Assembly: GCA_963701265.1 (NCBI GenBank)
Contig: OY969581.1
Span: forward strand, 248,001 to 312,000
Direction of reading: 5' to 3'
Source: VRUE01 sp963701265
Lineage (GTDB): Bacteria > Actinomycetota > Thermoleophilia > Solirubrobacterales > 70-9
Length of the DNA stretch: 64,000 bases
Shown here: in pieces, positions 50,813 to 61,122 of the stretch
How the letters are laid out: every line of letters begins with the position of its first letter
Position numbering within the stretch: position 1 is the first letter of the stretch
Notes under the pieces: generated by a model
What the model was told of the DNA's origin: nothing
The model's input: only the letters and a program-made list of their open reading frames with translations
The model's database searches: none
Position numbers and translations under genes: made by a program

Positions 50813-52197
50813 GCCGCTGGACGCACTTCCGCTCCTCGCTCTCGCGCCAGTCGCGCGGGCGCAGCAAGGACACGATCGCGATCTTCGTCCTCGCTGCGGT
50901 GGGGATCGTGATGACGCTCTGGATCTTCACCCAGCAGAAGGCCTCCCTGCCCGCCTGGGTCCCCGTGGTCGGTGAAGAATTCGACCACATCACGGGCGAT
51001 TTCACCACCGCCCAGGCGGTCACTCCCGGCCAGGGCCAGGCGGTCGACATCGCCGGCATCCAGGTCGGCAAGGTCACCTCGGTCGACCTCGAAGACGGCC
51101 ACGCCGTCGTCGGCATGGACATCGAGCCCAAGTACATGGAGCTGATCACCCCCGACTCCAACCTGCTGCTGCGGCCGAAAACCAACCTCAACGACATGGT
51201 CGTCGAGATCGACCCCGGCAGCGACAAGGACCACGTCGAGGACGGCCACAACTTCCCGCTCTCCCAGACCGAACCCAACGTCAACCTCGACGCCTTCCTC
51301 GCCACCCTCGACGCTGACACCCGCCAGTACATCCAGCTGCTGGTCGCGGGCGGCGCCCAGGGAATCGGCGGCCGCGGCCGCCAGCTCGGCAACGCCTTCC
51401 GGCGCCTGCAGCCGTTCGCCCACTACATCGCCGACCTCAACCGGGCGGTGGCGCAACGCCGCGATGCGCTCGCCAACGTGATCCACGACTTCGGCCTGTT
51501 GACCACGGAGCTGGGCCGCCACGACGTCCAAATCGAACGCTGGGTCTCCTCCTCCAAGGGAGCGCTTGGCAACTTCGCCAATCAGCAGCGCTCGATCCAG
51601 GAGATCCTCACCGAATTCCCCGCCACCCTGAGCGCGGCCGAATCGGCCTTCGCCAGCGCCGACCGCTTCTCCACGGTCGCCCGCCCCGCCCTGCTCGGCC
51701 TGATCCCGCAGGCGCAGGCGCTGAAGCCGGCATTGAAGGCCAATCAGCGGCTCTTCGAACAGACCGAGGAGCCGATCCGCACCCAGATCCGCCCCTTCAC
51801 GCGTCAAATCCGCCCGGTACTGACCCACGCCAACGAAGGCTCCGATGACTTCAGCAAGAGCGTGCGCAGCTTCGGCAACGCACTGGGCGCCTTCAACGGC
51901 TTCCTCAACGAGCTTGCCTATAAGCCGAACGGCGCGAAGCAGAGCTATCTCTTCTACCTGCCCTGGCTCAACCACAACACCAACGGGACCTTCAACCTTG
52001 AGGATCCGGCGGGTCCGATCAGCAGGTCCCTGGTGATGATCACTTGCAATGGAACGGATCTCGCCTATGGCTTCGCTAATGGAAAACCGTATATCAACAC
52101 ACTTCTCCGGGGCGCGAACGTTCCGCGTAAAGACCAGCTGCCCTTGATTCCCGAAGACAAAGACTTTGCAAATCACAGCTGTGGACCGGAACCATGA
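50809..52197 (+). CDS. MCE-family protein 5 of 6
   Basis: A 462-residue protein. Basic N-terminus, membrane helix (about 22-41), MCE domain (FTTAQAVTPGQGQAVDIAGIQVG; NLLLRPKTNLNDMVVEIDPG), helical region, and C-terminal ITCNGTD and HSCGPEP cysteines. The mycobacterial counterpart at this position (MceE) is a lipoprotein, but no lipobox is seen here. It overlaps both neighbours by 4 bases. Confidence 0.92.
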   Translation: MSRWTHFRSSLSRQSRGRSKDTIAIFVLAAVGIVMTLWIFTQQKASLPAWVPVVGEEFDHITGDFTTAQAVTPGQGQAVDIAGIQVGKVTSVDLEDGHAVVGMDIEPKYMELITPDSNLLLRPKTNLNDMVVEIDPGSDKDHVEDGHNFPLSQTEPNVNLDAFLATLDADTRQYIQLLVAGGAQGIGGRGRQLGNAFRRLQPFAHYIADLNRAVAQRRDALANVIHDFGLLTTELGRHDVQIERWVSSSKGALGNFANQQRSIQEILTEFPATLSAAESAFASADRFSTVARPALLGLIPQAQALKPALKANQRLFEQTEEPIRTQIRPFTRQIRPVLTHANEGSDDFSKSVRSFGNALGAFNGFLNELAYKPNGAKQSYLFYLPWLNHNTNGTFNLEDPAGPISRSLVMITCNGTDLAYGFANGKPYINTLLRGANVPRKDQLPLIPEDKDFANHSCGPEP

Positions 52198-53759
52198 GCA
52201 AGCGCGCCCCCAGCACAACCCAGCTCCTGGTCATCGCCGGCTTCGCGCTCTCCTGCTTCGGCATCCTGCTCTTCCTCTGGATCACCTTCGGCGGGCCGAC
52301 CCCGTTCAAGGCGAAGCCGTATCAGGTCAACATCCCCTTCAAGGAGGCGACCCAGCTCGCCCAGCAGTCCGACGTGCGGATCTCCGGCGTCTCGGTCGGC
52401 AAGGTGCAGGACATCGTCCTCGCCCCCAACGGCGAACAGGCGATGGCCAAGGTCGACATCAACGACAAGTACGGGCCGTTGCCGGCCAACACGCGCGCGG
52501 TGCTGCGCACCAAGACGCTGCTCGGCGAGACCTACATCGAACTCACCCCGGGCAGTCGCAAGGGCCCTGTGCTCGCCGACGGCGGCACCCTGCCCAACGC
52601 GCAGATCGCCGAATCGGTGCAGCTCGACGAGATCTTCCGCACCTTCGACGCCAAAACCCGCGCCGCCTTCCAGACCTGGCAGCAGGAAGCAGCGCTCTCG
52701 ATCGAAGGCCAGGGCGCCAGCCTCTCCTACGCCTTCGGTGAGCTCGAACCGGCCTTCACCAGCTTCGACCGCCTCTTCCGGGTGCTCGACAGCCAGCGGC
52801 TCGCGGTTAAAACGCTCTTCCGCAACGGCGCCACCTCGCTGCGCGCCCTGCGCGGCCGCCAGGGTGAGCTGGCGGAGCTGATCCGCAACTCCAACGCGGT
52901 CTTCAGCACCACCGCCGCCCGTGACCGCGACATCGAAGCGCTCTTCCGCGCCTTCCCCACTTTCCAGGACGAGTCCCGCCTCACCCTCAATCGCCTCAAG
53001 GGCTTCTCGCTCAACGCCGACCCGGTGATGAAGCAGCTCGTCCCGGTCGCCGAAAAGCTCTCGCCGACCCTGATCGCCTTCTCCAACCTGGCGCCGCAGG
53101 CGAAGGGCTTCTTCGAAGGCCTCGAACCGGTGATCGATCGCGCCCCGACCGGCTTCCCCGCCGCGCGCAAGCTCTTCCGCGACGAGTTCCCGCCGCTGCT
53201 GCGCGCCGTCGACCCCTTCCTGCGCAACCTCAACCCGGTGATCACCGGGTTGGGTCTTTACAAGCACGAGTTGACCGCGACGGTGGCGAATCTCGCCGCA
53301 ATGTCAAATGCCAAGCTGCCGACCAACGCCGATGGCCTGCAGGTGCATTACTTGCGCGCCATGGGTCCGTTCAACCCCGAATCGCTTGCGACCTATCCGA
53401 GTCGGACGACTACGGGCCGGACCAACGCCTACCCACAGCCTTTGGCGGCGAAGAGCCTCGCCACCGGCCTGCCGAGCTTCGATACGCGCGGCTGCACCTC
53501 AGGTGTGACAGCGACACTCGATCCCGAAGCCTACAAAGACCCCGCCTTCTCGGGACGAACGCTACAGGTCAAAAAACCAGACGAAAACGAAAAAACCGCC
53601 AAAACCTTCTTTGACCAGCTGAGGAAATACGCCTTTGCCGAACAGACCGACTCCGCCTCGGTCCCAGCCCCCGGCTGCTTCCAGCAGGCGCCCTTCAACC
53701 CGATCGGTCGCGCCGGCGCCGCAACGACCTACCAGCACACGTTCGAACAGAGCGAATAG
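52194..53759 (+). CDS. MCE-family protein 6 of 6
   Basis: A 521-residue protein with a membrane helix (about 10-30), MCE domain (about 38-130: YQVNIPFKEATQLAQQSDVRISG; TLLGETYIELTPGS), long helical region, and C-terminal cysteines (TRGCTSG and APGCFQQ). It ends the operon; no obvious terminator hairpin follows in the next 130 bases before the mazEF-like pair. Confidence 0.92.
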   Translation: MSKRAPSTTQLLVIAGFALSCFGILLFLWITFGGPTPFKAKPYQVNIPFKEATQLAQQSDVRISGVSVGKVQDIVLAPNGEQAMAKVDINDKYGPLPANTRAVLRTKTLLGETYIELTPGSRKGPVLADGGTLPNAQIAESVQLDEIFRTFDAKTRAAFQTWQQEAALSIEGQGASLSYAFGELEPAFTSFDRLFRVLDSQRLAVKTLFRNGATSLRALRGRQGELAELIRNSNAVFSTTAARDRDIEALFRAFPTFQDESRLTLNRLKGFSLNADPVMKQLVPVAEKLSPTLIAFSNLAPQAKGFFEGLEPVIDRAPTGFPAARKLFRDEFPPLLRAVDPFLRNLNPVITGLGLYKHELTATVANLAAMSNAKLPTNADGLQVHYLRAMGPFNPESLATYPSRTTTGRTNAYPQPLAAKSLATGLPSFDTRGCTSGVTATLDPEAYKDPAFSGRTLQVKKPDENEKTAKTFFDQLRKYAFAEQTDSASVPAPGCFQQAPFNPIGRAGAATTYQHTFEQSE

Positions 53760-53890
53760 CACCCCGCAAGGCCGTCGCGCGCGTTTTGACACCGAAGCGT
53801 TAGCTGTCGCGCGCCATGCGCGGGTCGCGGCTCGAAAGCCTGTAGGGCATAGCATCTACCTTCAGAGTGCGTAGTGCAAAACACGCTACG

Positions 53891-54151
53891 ATGAGCGACA
53901 TCGCCCCTGCGCCTCCACCCCTCTCACTTCGGCTGGGCCGCGAAGGGGTGCGCGCCCTCGAAGAGCTGGCCCGCAGCCGGGGGATCGGAAAGGCGGAGGC
54001 GGCCCGGCAGGCAATTCTGGAGACCGCTCAGCGAGAGCGAGCACGACGAGGGCTCGCGGCGGAGGCAAGGCGCCTCATGGCCGACCCCAACTACGTCGAC
54101 GAGGCACGGGAAGTCAGTGCGCTGATGGAGGAGCTCCGTGGTCCGGGGTGA
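53891..54151 (+). CDS. Ribbon-helix-helix-like antitoxin
   Basis: An 86-residue protein. LSLRLGREGVRALEELARSRGIGKAEAARQAIL fits a CopG/MazE-like ribbon-helix-helix DNA-binding dimer; the C-terminal half (about 55-86) is helical and probably wraps the toxin. The ATG at 53891 is preferred over the upstream GTG at 53867. It overlaps the toxin gene by 14 bases, typical of type II pairs, and probably represses its own promoter. Confidence 0.75.
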   Translation: MSDIAPAPPPLSLRLGREGVRALEELARSRGIGKAEAARQAILETAQRERARRGLAAEARRLMADPNYVDEAREVSALMEELRGPG

Positions 54152-54455
54152 TGTGCACGCAATCAAGTTGGCGCGGCGACGAGGTCACGTCCAGCATGGC
54201 CCTCGCTACGCGGTCGTGGTCCAGACCGACGATCTACTGGCGCTCTCGACCGTGGTCGTCTGCCCGACCTCCAGCTCGACTCCGCCCGCCACCTTTCACC
54301 CTGAGATAGCGGTGGGCGATCAATCCACGCGGGTGCTGTGCGAGATGGTGGGTGCAGTCGATGCCACTCGCCTCGGCGATCATGTGGGACATCTCTCCTT
54401 TGAGGAGCTGGGATCGATAGACGACGCGCTCGGCCTTGTCCTCGACCTGCGCTGA
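54138..54455 (+). CDS. MazF/PemK-family toxin (endoribonuclease)
   Basis: A 105-residue protein with the PemK/MazF core: RGDVHAIKL near the N-terminus, GPRYAVVVQTDDLLALSTVVVCPTSS, and ALGLVLDL at the end. MazF toxins cleave mRNA, tRNA or rRNA at short sequences. The usual catalytic Arg in RGDV and Thr/Ser in CPTSS are present. The GTG start overlaps the antitoxin gene. Confidence 0.82.
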   Translation: MVRGDVHAIKLARRRGHVQHGPRYAVVVQTDDLLALSTVVVCPTSSSTPPATFHPEIAVGDQSTRVLCEMVGAVDATRLGDHVGHLSFEELGSIDDALGLVLDLR

Positions 54456-54593
54456 CGATCGCTTCTGTCTCAAGCGCGCTCCCGCCGATCCTTTCCTCTT
54501 AATTTGCAAGGACACCTCTCTGGCGCGAGGCCGGCGTTTGATTCTCTTGAGATTCCGCGCGGTTGACGCCGCCGCGGGCCCTTAACTAAGTCG

Positions 54594-56018
54594 ATGGCCT
54601 CCGCTCCCACAGCCCACGTTCCGCCGCAGAACATCGAGGCGGAGGAATCGGTGTTGGGGGCGATGCTGGTCGCCGAGCCGACCCTGACCCGCGTGATCGA
54701 CGAGGTGAAGCTGAACGCCGGCGACTTCTACCTCGAGAAGCACGCGGCGATCTTCACCTGCGTCCACGATCTCTACGCGGCCTCCAAGCCGGTCGACGAG
54801 CTCAGCGTCACCGAGGCGCTGGTGCAGCGCAACCAGATCGAAGAGGCCGGTGGCAAGCACTACGTCTCCGAGCTGGCCGCCAAGGTCCCCGCCGCCGGCA
54901 ACGCCAAGCACTACGCCGAGATCGTCCAGCAGAACTCGCTGCTGCGCCGCCTGCTCGGGGCTGGCCAGCAGATCCAGGGCTGGGTGCACGAGCGCGACGG
55001 CGAACCGCGCGAGCTCTCCGAGCGGGCCGAGAAGCTGCTCTTCGACGTCGCCCACAAAGAGCAGGCAAGCGACTTCAAACTGCTCTCCGAGATCCTCCAC
55101 GGCGAGGTCGACCGGCTCGAGAAGCTCTCCACCGGCGAGGCGGAACTGACCGGCACGCCCTCGGGCTTCCGCGACATCGACGCGATCACCGGCGGCTTCC
55201 AGCCCGGCAACCTGATCATCGTCGCCGCCCGCCCGGCGATGGGCAAGAGCGCGATCGTCGCCAACATCGCCGAAAACGTCGCCGTCAAACACAACCAGCC
55301 GGTCGCCTTCTTCTCGCTCGAGATGTCCGAGGTCGAGCTTGCCCAGCGCTTCATCGCCTGCCGGGCGCGGATCTCCGGCGACAAGTTGCGCAAGGGCCAG
55401 GTCTCCCAGAAGGACTGGCCGAAGGTGGTGCGGGCCTGCAACGAGCTCGAGCAGGCGCCGCTCTGGTTCGACGACTCCTCCGACCTCGGCGTGCTCGACC
55501 TGCGGGCGAAGGCGCGCCGCCTGCACGCCCAGGAACAGGACAAGGGCGGGCTGGGGCTGATCATCGTCGACTACCTGCAGCTGATGCGCACCGACGACCC
55601 GCGCGCCAACCGGGTCGAGCAGGTCGGCCAGATCAGCCGTGGGCTGAAGATCCTCGCCCGCGAGCTGGAGGTGCCGGTGCTGGCGATCTCGCAGCTCTCA
55701 CGCGCGCCCGAGCAGCGCCATCCGCCCAAGCCGATGCTCTCCGACCTGCGCGAATCGGGGAACCTCGAGCAGGACGCCGACGTCGTCGCCTTCCTCTTCC
55801 GCGAGGACTACTACCGCGACCCCGAAGACGAGCCCGACGGCCTCGCCGACCTGATCATCGCCAAGCATAGGAACGGGCCGATCGCCTCGCCGAAGCTGGT
55901 CTTCCTCGACCGCTTCCCCAAGTTCGCCGACTACGCCGGTCAGGACCAGCCAATCGAACAGCCGGTTGGCGAGGGCCCGCCGATCGATGACGCCGCCGCC
56001 GTCGGGCCGGAGTTCTAG
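54594..56018 (+). CDS. dnaB: Replicative DNA helicase DnaB
   Basis: A 474-residue helicase with the N-terminal collar domain (PPQNIEAEESVLGAML) and RecA-like motor: Walker A AARPAMGKSAIVANIA, Walker B LIIVDYLQLM, and SQLSRAPEQR with RESGNLEQDADVV. No intein interrupts it, unlike mycobacterial DnaB. It unwinds DNA at the fork. A TTGACG hexamer (54563-54568) lies upstream but has no convincing -10 partner. The stop is followed with no gap by the DnaC-like gene. Confidence 0.96.
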   Translation: MASAPTAHVPPQNIEAEESVLGAMLVAEPTLTRVIDEVKLNAGDFYLEKHAAIFTCVHDLYAASKPVDELSVTEALVQRNQIEEAGGKHYVSELAAKVPAAGNAKHYAEIVQQNSLLRRLLGAGQQIQGWVHERDGEPRELSERAEKLLFDVAHKEQASDFKLLSEILHGEVDRLEKLSTGEAELTGTPSGFRDIDAITGGFQPGNLIIVAARPAMGKSAIVANIAENVAVKHNQPVAFFSLEMSEVELAQRFIACRARISGDKLRKGQVSQKDWPKVVRACNELEQAPLWFDDSSDLGVLDLRAKARRLHAQEQDKGGLGLIIVDYLQLMRTDDPRANRVEQVGQISRGLKILARELEVPVLAISQLSRAPEQRHPPKPMLSDLRESGNLEQDADVVAFLFREDYYRDPEDEPDGLADLIIAKHRNGPIASPKLVFLDRFPKFADYAGQDQPIEQPVGEGPPIDDAAAVGPEF

Positions 56019-56747
56019 GTGGCAATCCCCCGCAGCGAGCCCTTCCGCGAAGTCGCCTGCCCGCTCGGGGTCTGCGACGGCTCCGGCTGGATCCTCGGCC
56101 CCGAAGACGTTGCGCGTGAATGCGAGTGCCGCGCGCCGCGGCTCAAACGCGGTCGCGTCCGCGGGGTTGCCTCGGTGATCCCGCCGCGCTACCGCGGCGT
56201 CTCCTTCGACCGCCCACCGGTCTCCGACATGGTGCGCGACTTGCAGACCAAGGCCGCCGTGGCCGAGGTGCGCGGCTTCGTCGACGAGCTCGAGCAGCGG
56301 CTGGACGCGGGGCGGGGCTTGTGGCTCTTCGGCGACACCGGCACCGGCAAGACGACGCTGGCGATGCTGGTCTCGAAGATCGCCCTGGAGGCGGGCCACT
56401 CGGTCGCGATTTACTCGCTGCCGAAGCTGCTCGCCCGCATCCGTCGCACCTACGATTCCGAGCCCGGCGGCGACTCCTATCTCGCCTTCTTCGAGCGGCT
56501 GACCTCGGTCGACCTGCTCCACATCGACGATCTCGGTGCCGAGAAACGCAGCGACTGGGTGCTCGAGCAGCTCTACGCCCTGATCAACGAGCGCTACGAG
56601 GCGCAGCGCTCGGTTCTGGTCACGACCAACCTCCCGCACGAGGAGCTCGAGGAGCAGATCGGCAGCCGCACGGTCTCGCGCCTGAGCCAGATCTGCGACG
56701 AGGTACCGCTCTTCGGCGACGATCGCCGTTACGGCAAGGTCGCCTAG
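56019..56747 (+). CDS. DnaC/DnaI-like helicase-loader ATPase
   Basis: A 242-residue AAA+ protein. The N-terminus has a zinc-ribbon-like set of cysteines (C14, C19, C35, C37; CPLGVCDGSGW, CECR) like DnaI. Walker A is FGDTGTGKTTLAML (about 104), Walker B LLHIDDLGAEK (about 167), and sensor TTNLPHEELEEQIGSRTVSRL. DnaC/DnaI proteins load DnaB onto DNA. The GTG start directly follows the dnaB stop, supporting this role over an IS21 IstB-like protein, which it also resembles. Confidence 0.82.
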   Translation: MAIPRSEPFREVACPLGVCDGSGWILGPEDVARECECRAPRLKRGRVRGVASVIPPRYRGVSFDRPPVSDMVRDLQTKAAVAEVRGFVDELEQRLDAGRGLWLFGDTGTGKTTLAMLVSKIALEAGHSVAIYSLPKLLARIRRTYDSEPGGDSYLAFFERLTSVDLLHIDDLGAEKRSDWVLEQLYALINERYEAQRSVLVTTNLPHEELEEQIGSRTVSRLSQICDEVPLFGDDRRYGKVA

Positions 56748-56775
56748 CCGACCGAACCGGCACAATGCTGCGGCG

Positions 56776-58119
<1,344 letters not shown>

Positions 58120-58140
<21 letters not shown>

Positions 58141-58839
58141 GAGCGCCGCGACCTTCCAGCTGCCGTCTTCATCTCTCAGCGGCATCGCGTAGACGGTCTG
58201 GTCGGCGCCGGAGTAGATCAGGAAGCCCTGCTCGCCTTCATGCCGGAAGCTGCCGGCATCGACGCTGGTGATTTCGCGCTGAACCGCTGCCGGCAGGGGG
58301 CGGGTGAAGGCCTTGAGGATGGGGCCGCAGCCGCTGCCTTTGAACTGCGGTGATTGGGCAGCCAGCTGTTCAAGCTGTTCGATGTTTCCCTTGGCGAGGT
58401 AGGAGCAGGCGGTGTCCCACTTTTCTTCAGCTCGCGCGACGTAGAAGCCGTGGACAATTTCCGCCACTTCCTGCAGCTCCGATTCGTCACCCTCGTCGCC
58501 GTATTCCTGGATGCTGTTGTCGCCGCCCTTGCTGCGGAACTGCTCGGAGCCACCGCCCGAGACCTCGAGCGGAGTGGCGACGTTCTTCGCACCGGCGCCG
58601 CCGTCGCTCCGCCCACTCTGCGACTGGTCATCCTCGCTTGAACTCTGGCCCTGCCCCTGGGATGAGCCGCCTCCATTGCCGTCCTGCGCGCCGGAGTCAC
58701 TCGTCGACGTGGTGGTCGTCGATCCGGATTCCGTCGACCCGCTCGAATCCGAGTCGGAGCTGCCGCAAGCGGCGAGGAGTGCGGCTGCGATTACAGCAAC
58801 GACGAGCGCCGCAAATGGCCGTGTCCCCTCCCTGATCAC
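58120..58839 (-). CDS. Lipoprotein with low-complexity linker (paralogue A)
   Basis: About 239 residues from the GTG at 58839. Lipobox LLAAC (about residue 23) follows a hydrophobic leader. A Ser/Thr/Gly/Asp-rich linker (about 25-105) leads to a globular domain (about 120-239) that includes AEEKWDTACSYLAKG and ends FLIYSGADQTVYAMPL and WKVAALSGSAIG. The same ending occurs in the adjacent lipoprotein at 58872. Function unknown. The 3' end overlaps purA. Confidence 0.75.
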
Positions 58840-58871
58840 CGCCAGCGATTGTATTCGATCGTCTTTGCCCC

Positions 58872-59396
58872 TCAGCCCAGGCGCTGAGGGGAGAGCGCCG
58901 CAACCCGCCACTCACTGCCCTGCTTGTCCAGCGGCATCGCGTAGACGACGTCCTCTGCCCCGAAGTAGATCAGGTAGCCCTTCGCGCCCTGCTGGCGCAG
59001 GCTGCCTCCATCGATCTCCCCGGTCTCCTTCTTTTCATCTGGCGAGAGGACAACAAAGGCTTCGAGGAAGGCGGGGCAGGACGGGTCCTTGAGCCCGGTC
59101 GAGTTGTCTGCCAGGCGTTCGAGTTTGTCCAGCATCTGTTTCGAGAGCAGGTCGCAGGTCGCATCCCAATCTTCCTGGGAATGGACAGCGAGGAAGTCGC
59201 TCACCGTCGCGTCGACTTCCTCCAGTTCGGACTCGCTGCCCTCCTCGCCGAAATCGAGCAGCGGGCTCTTGGTCTGGTCGCGGAACTGGTCCGAGCCGCT
59301 GCTCGAGCCGGAGTCGCCGCAGGCGCCAAGAAGAGCAGCCGCCAACACTGCGACGACGAGGACCGCAAGTAGCCTTGCCCGCTCGCTCCTGCTCAT
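58872..59396 (-). CDS. Lipoprotein (paralogue B)
   Basis: A 174-residue protein from the ATG at 59396. Leader LLAVLVVAVLAAALLGAC with a lipobox cysteine at about 26, a short Ser/Gly linker and a globular domain. It shares with paralogue A the SELEEV and WDATCDLLSKQ region, paired cysteines (CDLL and SCPAF) and the ending YLIYFGAEDVVYAMPL, WRVAALSP. The two genes are adjacent, 32 bases apart, on the same strand. It is divergent from the TetR gene. Confidence 0.75.
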   Translation of the reverse strand: MSRSERARLLAVLVVAVLAAALLGACGDSGSSSGSDQFRDQTKSPLLDFGEEGSESELEEVDATVSDFLAVHSQEDWDATCDLLSKQMLDKLERLADNSTGLKDPSCPAFLEAFVVLSPDEKKETGEIDGGSLRQQGAKGYLIYFGAEDVVYAMPLDKQGSEWRVAALSPQRLG

Positions 59397-59484
59397 CGGC
59401 GGAGATTGTATGCGCGTCCTCGCCAAGGAGACGCCGGGGTACAGAAAGGTCGCGCGACCTCGCTTCGTCCTCTACAGTCTGGGA

Positions 59485-60174
59485 GTGGCTTCAGGTAGAC
59501 GCACGGCTAGGCTGAGCGAGCGGCTGCCAAGGGGCCGGCACGGGTTGCCAAGGGAGGCCGTGACGGAGTCCCAACGCACCCGCATCCTCCAGGCGATGAT
59601 CGAGGTCGTCTCCGAGCGCGGCTATCCAGAGACGCGGGTGGTCGACGTGATCGGCGTCGCCGGCGTCTCGCGCAAGACCTTCTACGAACTCTTCTCCTCC
59701 AAGGAGGATTGCTTCCTCGCCACCTACGACGTCTTGCTCGGCAACTTGCTCGGCGACACCGCTCGGGGCTTTGAGTCCAAGCCGGGCCTGCCCTGGGCTG
59801 AGCGCGTCGCGGCGGGCCTCGGCGAGCTGCTCAAACACCTCGCCGAGCATCCCGATGAGGCGCGCTTCGCGATCGTCGAGGTCCTCGCCGCGGGGCCCAA
59901 GGCATTGGCTCGCCGCGACGCGGCCCTGCGCCAGTTCACCGGCTTTCTCGACGCGGGCCGCGCCGAGACCTCGGTTGAGCTGCCGGGAATCACCTCGCTC
60001 TCGCTGGCCGGCGGCATCAACGAGCTGCTCTACAGCGAGATCCTGCACGGCGCCGCCGCGCGTTTGCCGAGCCGCCTGCCGGACCTGATGTTCTGGATCA
60101 CCCTGCCCTTCCTCGGTCCCGAGGGGGCCGCCGAGGAGCGCGAGCGCACCCGGCTTTCGATGCTGGAGAGCTGA
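59485..60174 (+). CDS. TetR-family transcriptional regulator
   Basis: About 229 residues from the GTG at 59485. The helix-turn-helix is RTRILQAMIEVVSERGYPETRVVDVIGVAGVSRKTFYELFSSKEDCF (about 34-80). The preceding LPRGRHGLPREAV is a frequent N-terminal pattern in TetR proteins of this lineage. The C-terminal ligand domain is unassigned. It is divergent from the two lipoprotein genes with 88 bases between, so it may control them. Confidence 0.85.
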   Translation: MASGRRTARLSERLPRGRHGLPREAVTESQRTRILQAMIEVVSERGYPETRVVDVIGVAGVSRKTFYELFSSKEDCFLATYDVLLGNLLGDTARGFESKPGLPWAERVAAGLGELLKHLAEHPDEARFAIVEVLAAGPKALARRDAALRQFTGFLDAGRAETSVELPGITSLSLAGGINELLYSEILHGAAARLPSRLPDLMFWITLPFLGPEGAAEERERTRLSMLES

Positions 60175-60323
60175 GCGGCCGCCTGCAAGGCCGCTCTTTT
60201 CCATGAATGTCGGGGTTTATCTAGATTGCGAGACTGGTAGTTTGGGAATTGGAGGGATAGACCAAGGCTTTCGATGGCCGGGGCTGCTGAAGGCCGGGCC
60301 GCAAAAGGAGAGAGATACAGCAC

Positions 60324-61091
60324 ATGCGCAAGCGTTTGATCACGACACTGGCCCTCGGGGCGGCACTCGCCGTCGCCGTGGCGGGCATCGCTACGGCGGA
60401 GAAGCCCACCATCGTCCAAGCAGGCAACTTGAAGCTGACCCTCAACGGCGGTTTCACTCCCAAGGCGCTGCCTAAGAACGGCAAGCCGGCCCCGATCACG
60501 CTGAACATCAGCGGCAAGATCGAGACGACCGACGGCACCCATGCCCCGGCACTGAAAGAAGCCATTGTCGAAACCGACAAGAACGGCTCGATCGACGTCA
60601 AGGGTCTGCCCAAATGCAGCTCGGGCAAACTGCAGGCACAGGACACCAAGCACGCTGAAGAAGCTTGCAAGAAGGCGATCATCGGCAGCGGCATCACCAA
60701 CGTCGAGGTCGAATTCCCCGAACAGGCGCCCTTCATCGCGAAGAGTAAATTGGTCGCCTTCAACGGCGGCACCAGCGGTGGCAAGACGACGATCTTCATC
60801 CACGCCTACCTGAGCTCACCGGTCTCGGCGGCAGTCGTCACCACGGTCAAAATCTCGAAAATCAGCAACGGCCGCTTCGGCACCAAGTCGATCGCGACGA
60901 TTCCGAAGATCGCCGGCGGCTATGGCTCGGTGAAGGAATTCTCGCTGACCTTCGACCGCGGCTACAAAAACACCCCGTTCCTCTTCGCCAACTGCCCGGA
61001 CGGGCACCTGAACGCGAAGGCCACCTCGGTCTTCTCCGACGGCACGAAGCTCACCGGCAGCTTCGTTCGCTCCTGCACCCCGAAGGGCTGA
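60324..61091 (+). CDS. Secreted protein of a GGFTP family (paralogue 2)
   Basis: A 255-residue protein with a signal peptide (MRKRLITTLALGAALAVAVAGIATA) and a strong ribosome site, AAAAGGAGAG, 10 bases before the ATG. The mature part contains AGNLKLTLNGGFTPKALPKN, four or more cysteines, and the ending VFSDGTKLTGSFVRSCTPKG. It is a paralogue of the gene at 40616. It is monocistronic with a strong terminator, and the good ribosome site suggests high expression. Function unknown. Confidence 0.78.
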   Translation: MRKRLITTLALGAALAVAVAGIATAEKPTIVQAGNLKLTLNGGFTPKALPKNGKPAPITLNISGKIETTDGTHAPALKEAIVETDKNGSIDVKGLPKCSSGKLQAQDTKHAEEACKKAIIGSGITNVEVEFPEQAPFIAKSKLVAFNGGTSGGKTTIFIHAYLSSPVSAAVVTTVKISKISNGRFGTKSIATIPKIAGGYGSVKEFSLTFDRGYKNTPFLFANCPDGHLNAKATSVFSDGTKLTGSFVRSCTPKG

Positions 61092-61122
61092 ACAGCGCTT
61101 TAACTCAGGACGAAAAGGGGAA

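Noticed and set aside
54563..54593. Promoter for dnaB with TTGACG
   Set aside because: No -10-like hexamer at 16-18 bases spacing; left unannotated.
56019..56747. IS21-type IstB transposition ATPase
   Set aside because: No transposase or terminal repeats nearby, and the gene directly follows dnaB with a DnaI-like cysteine set.
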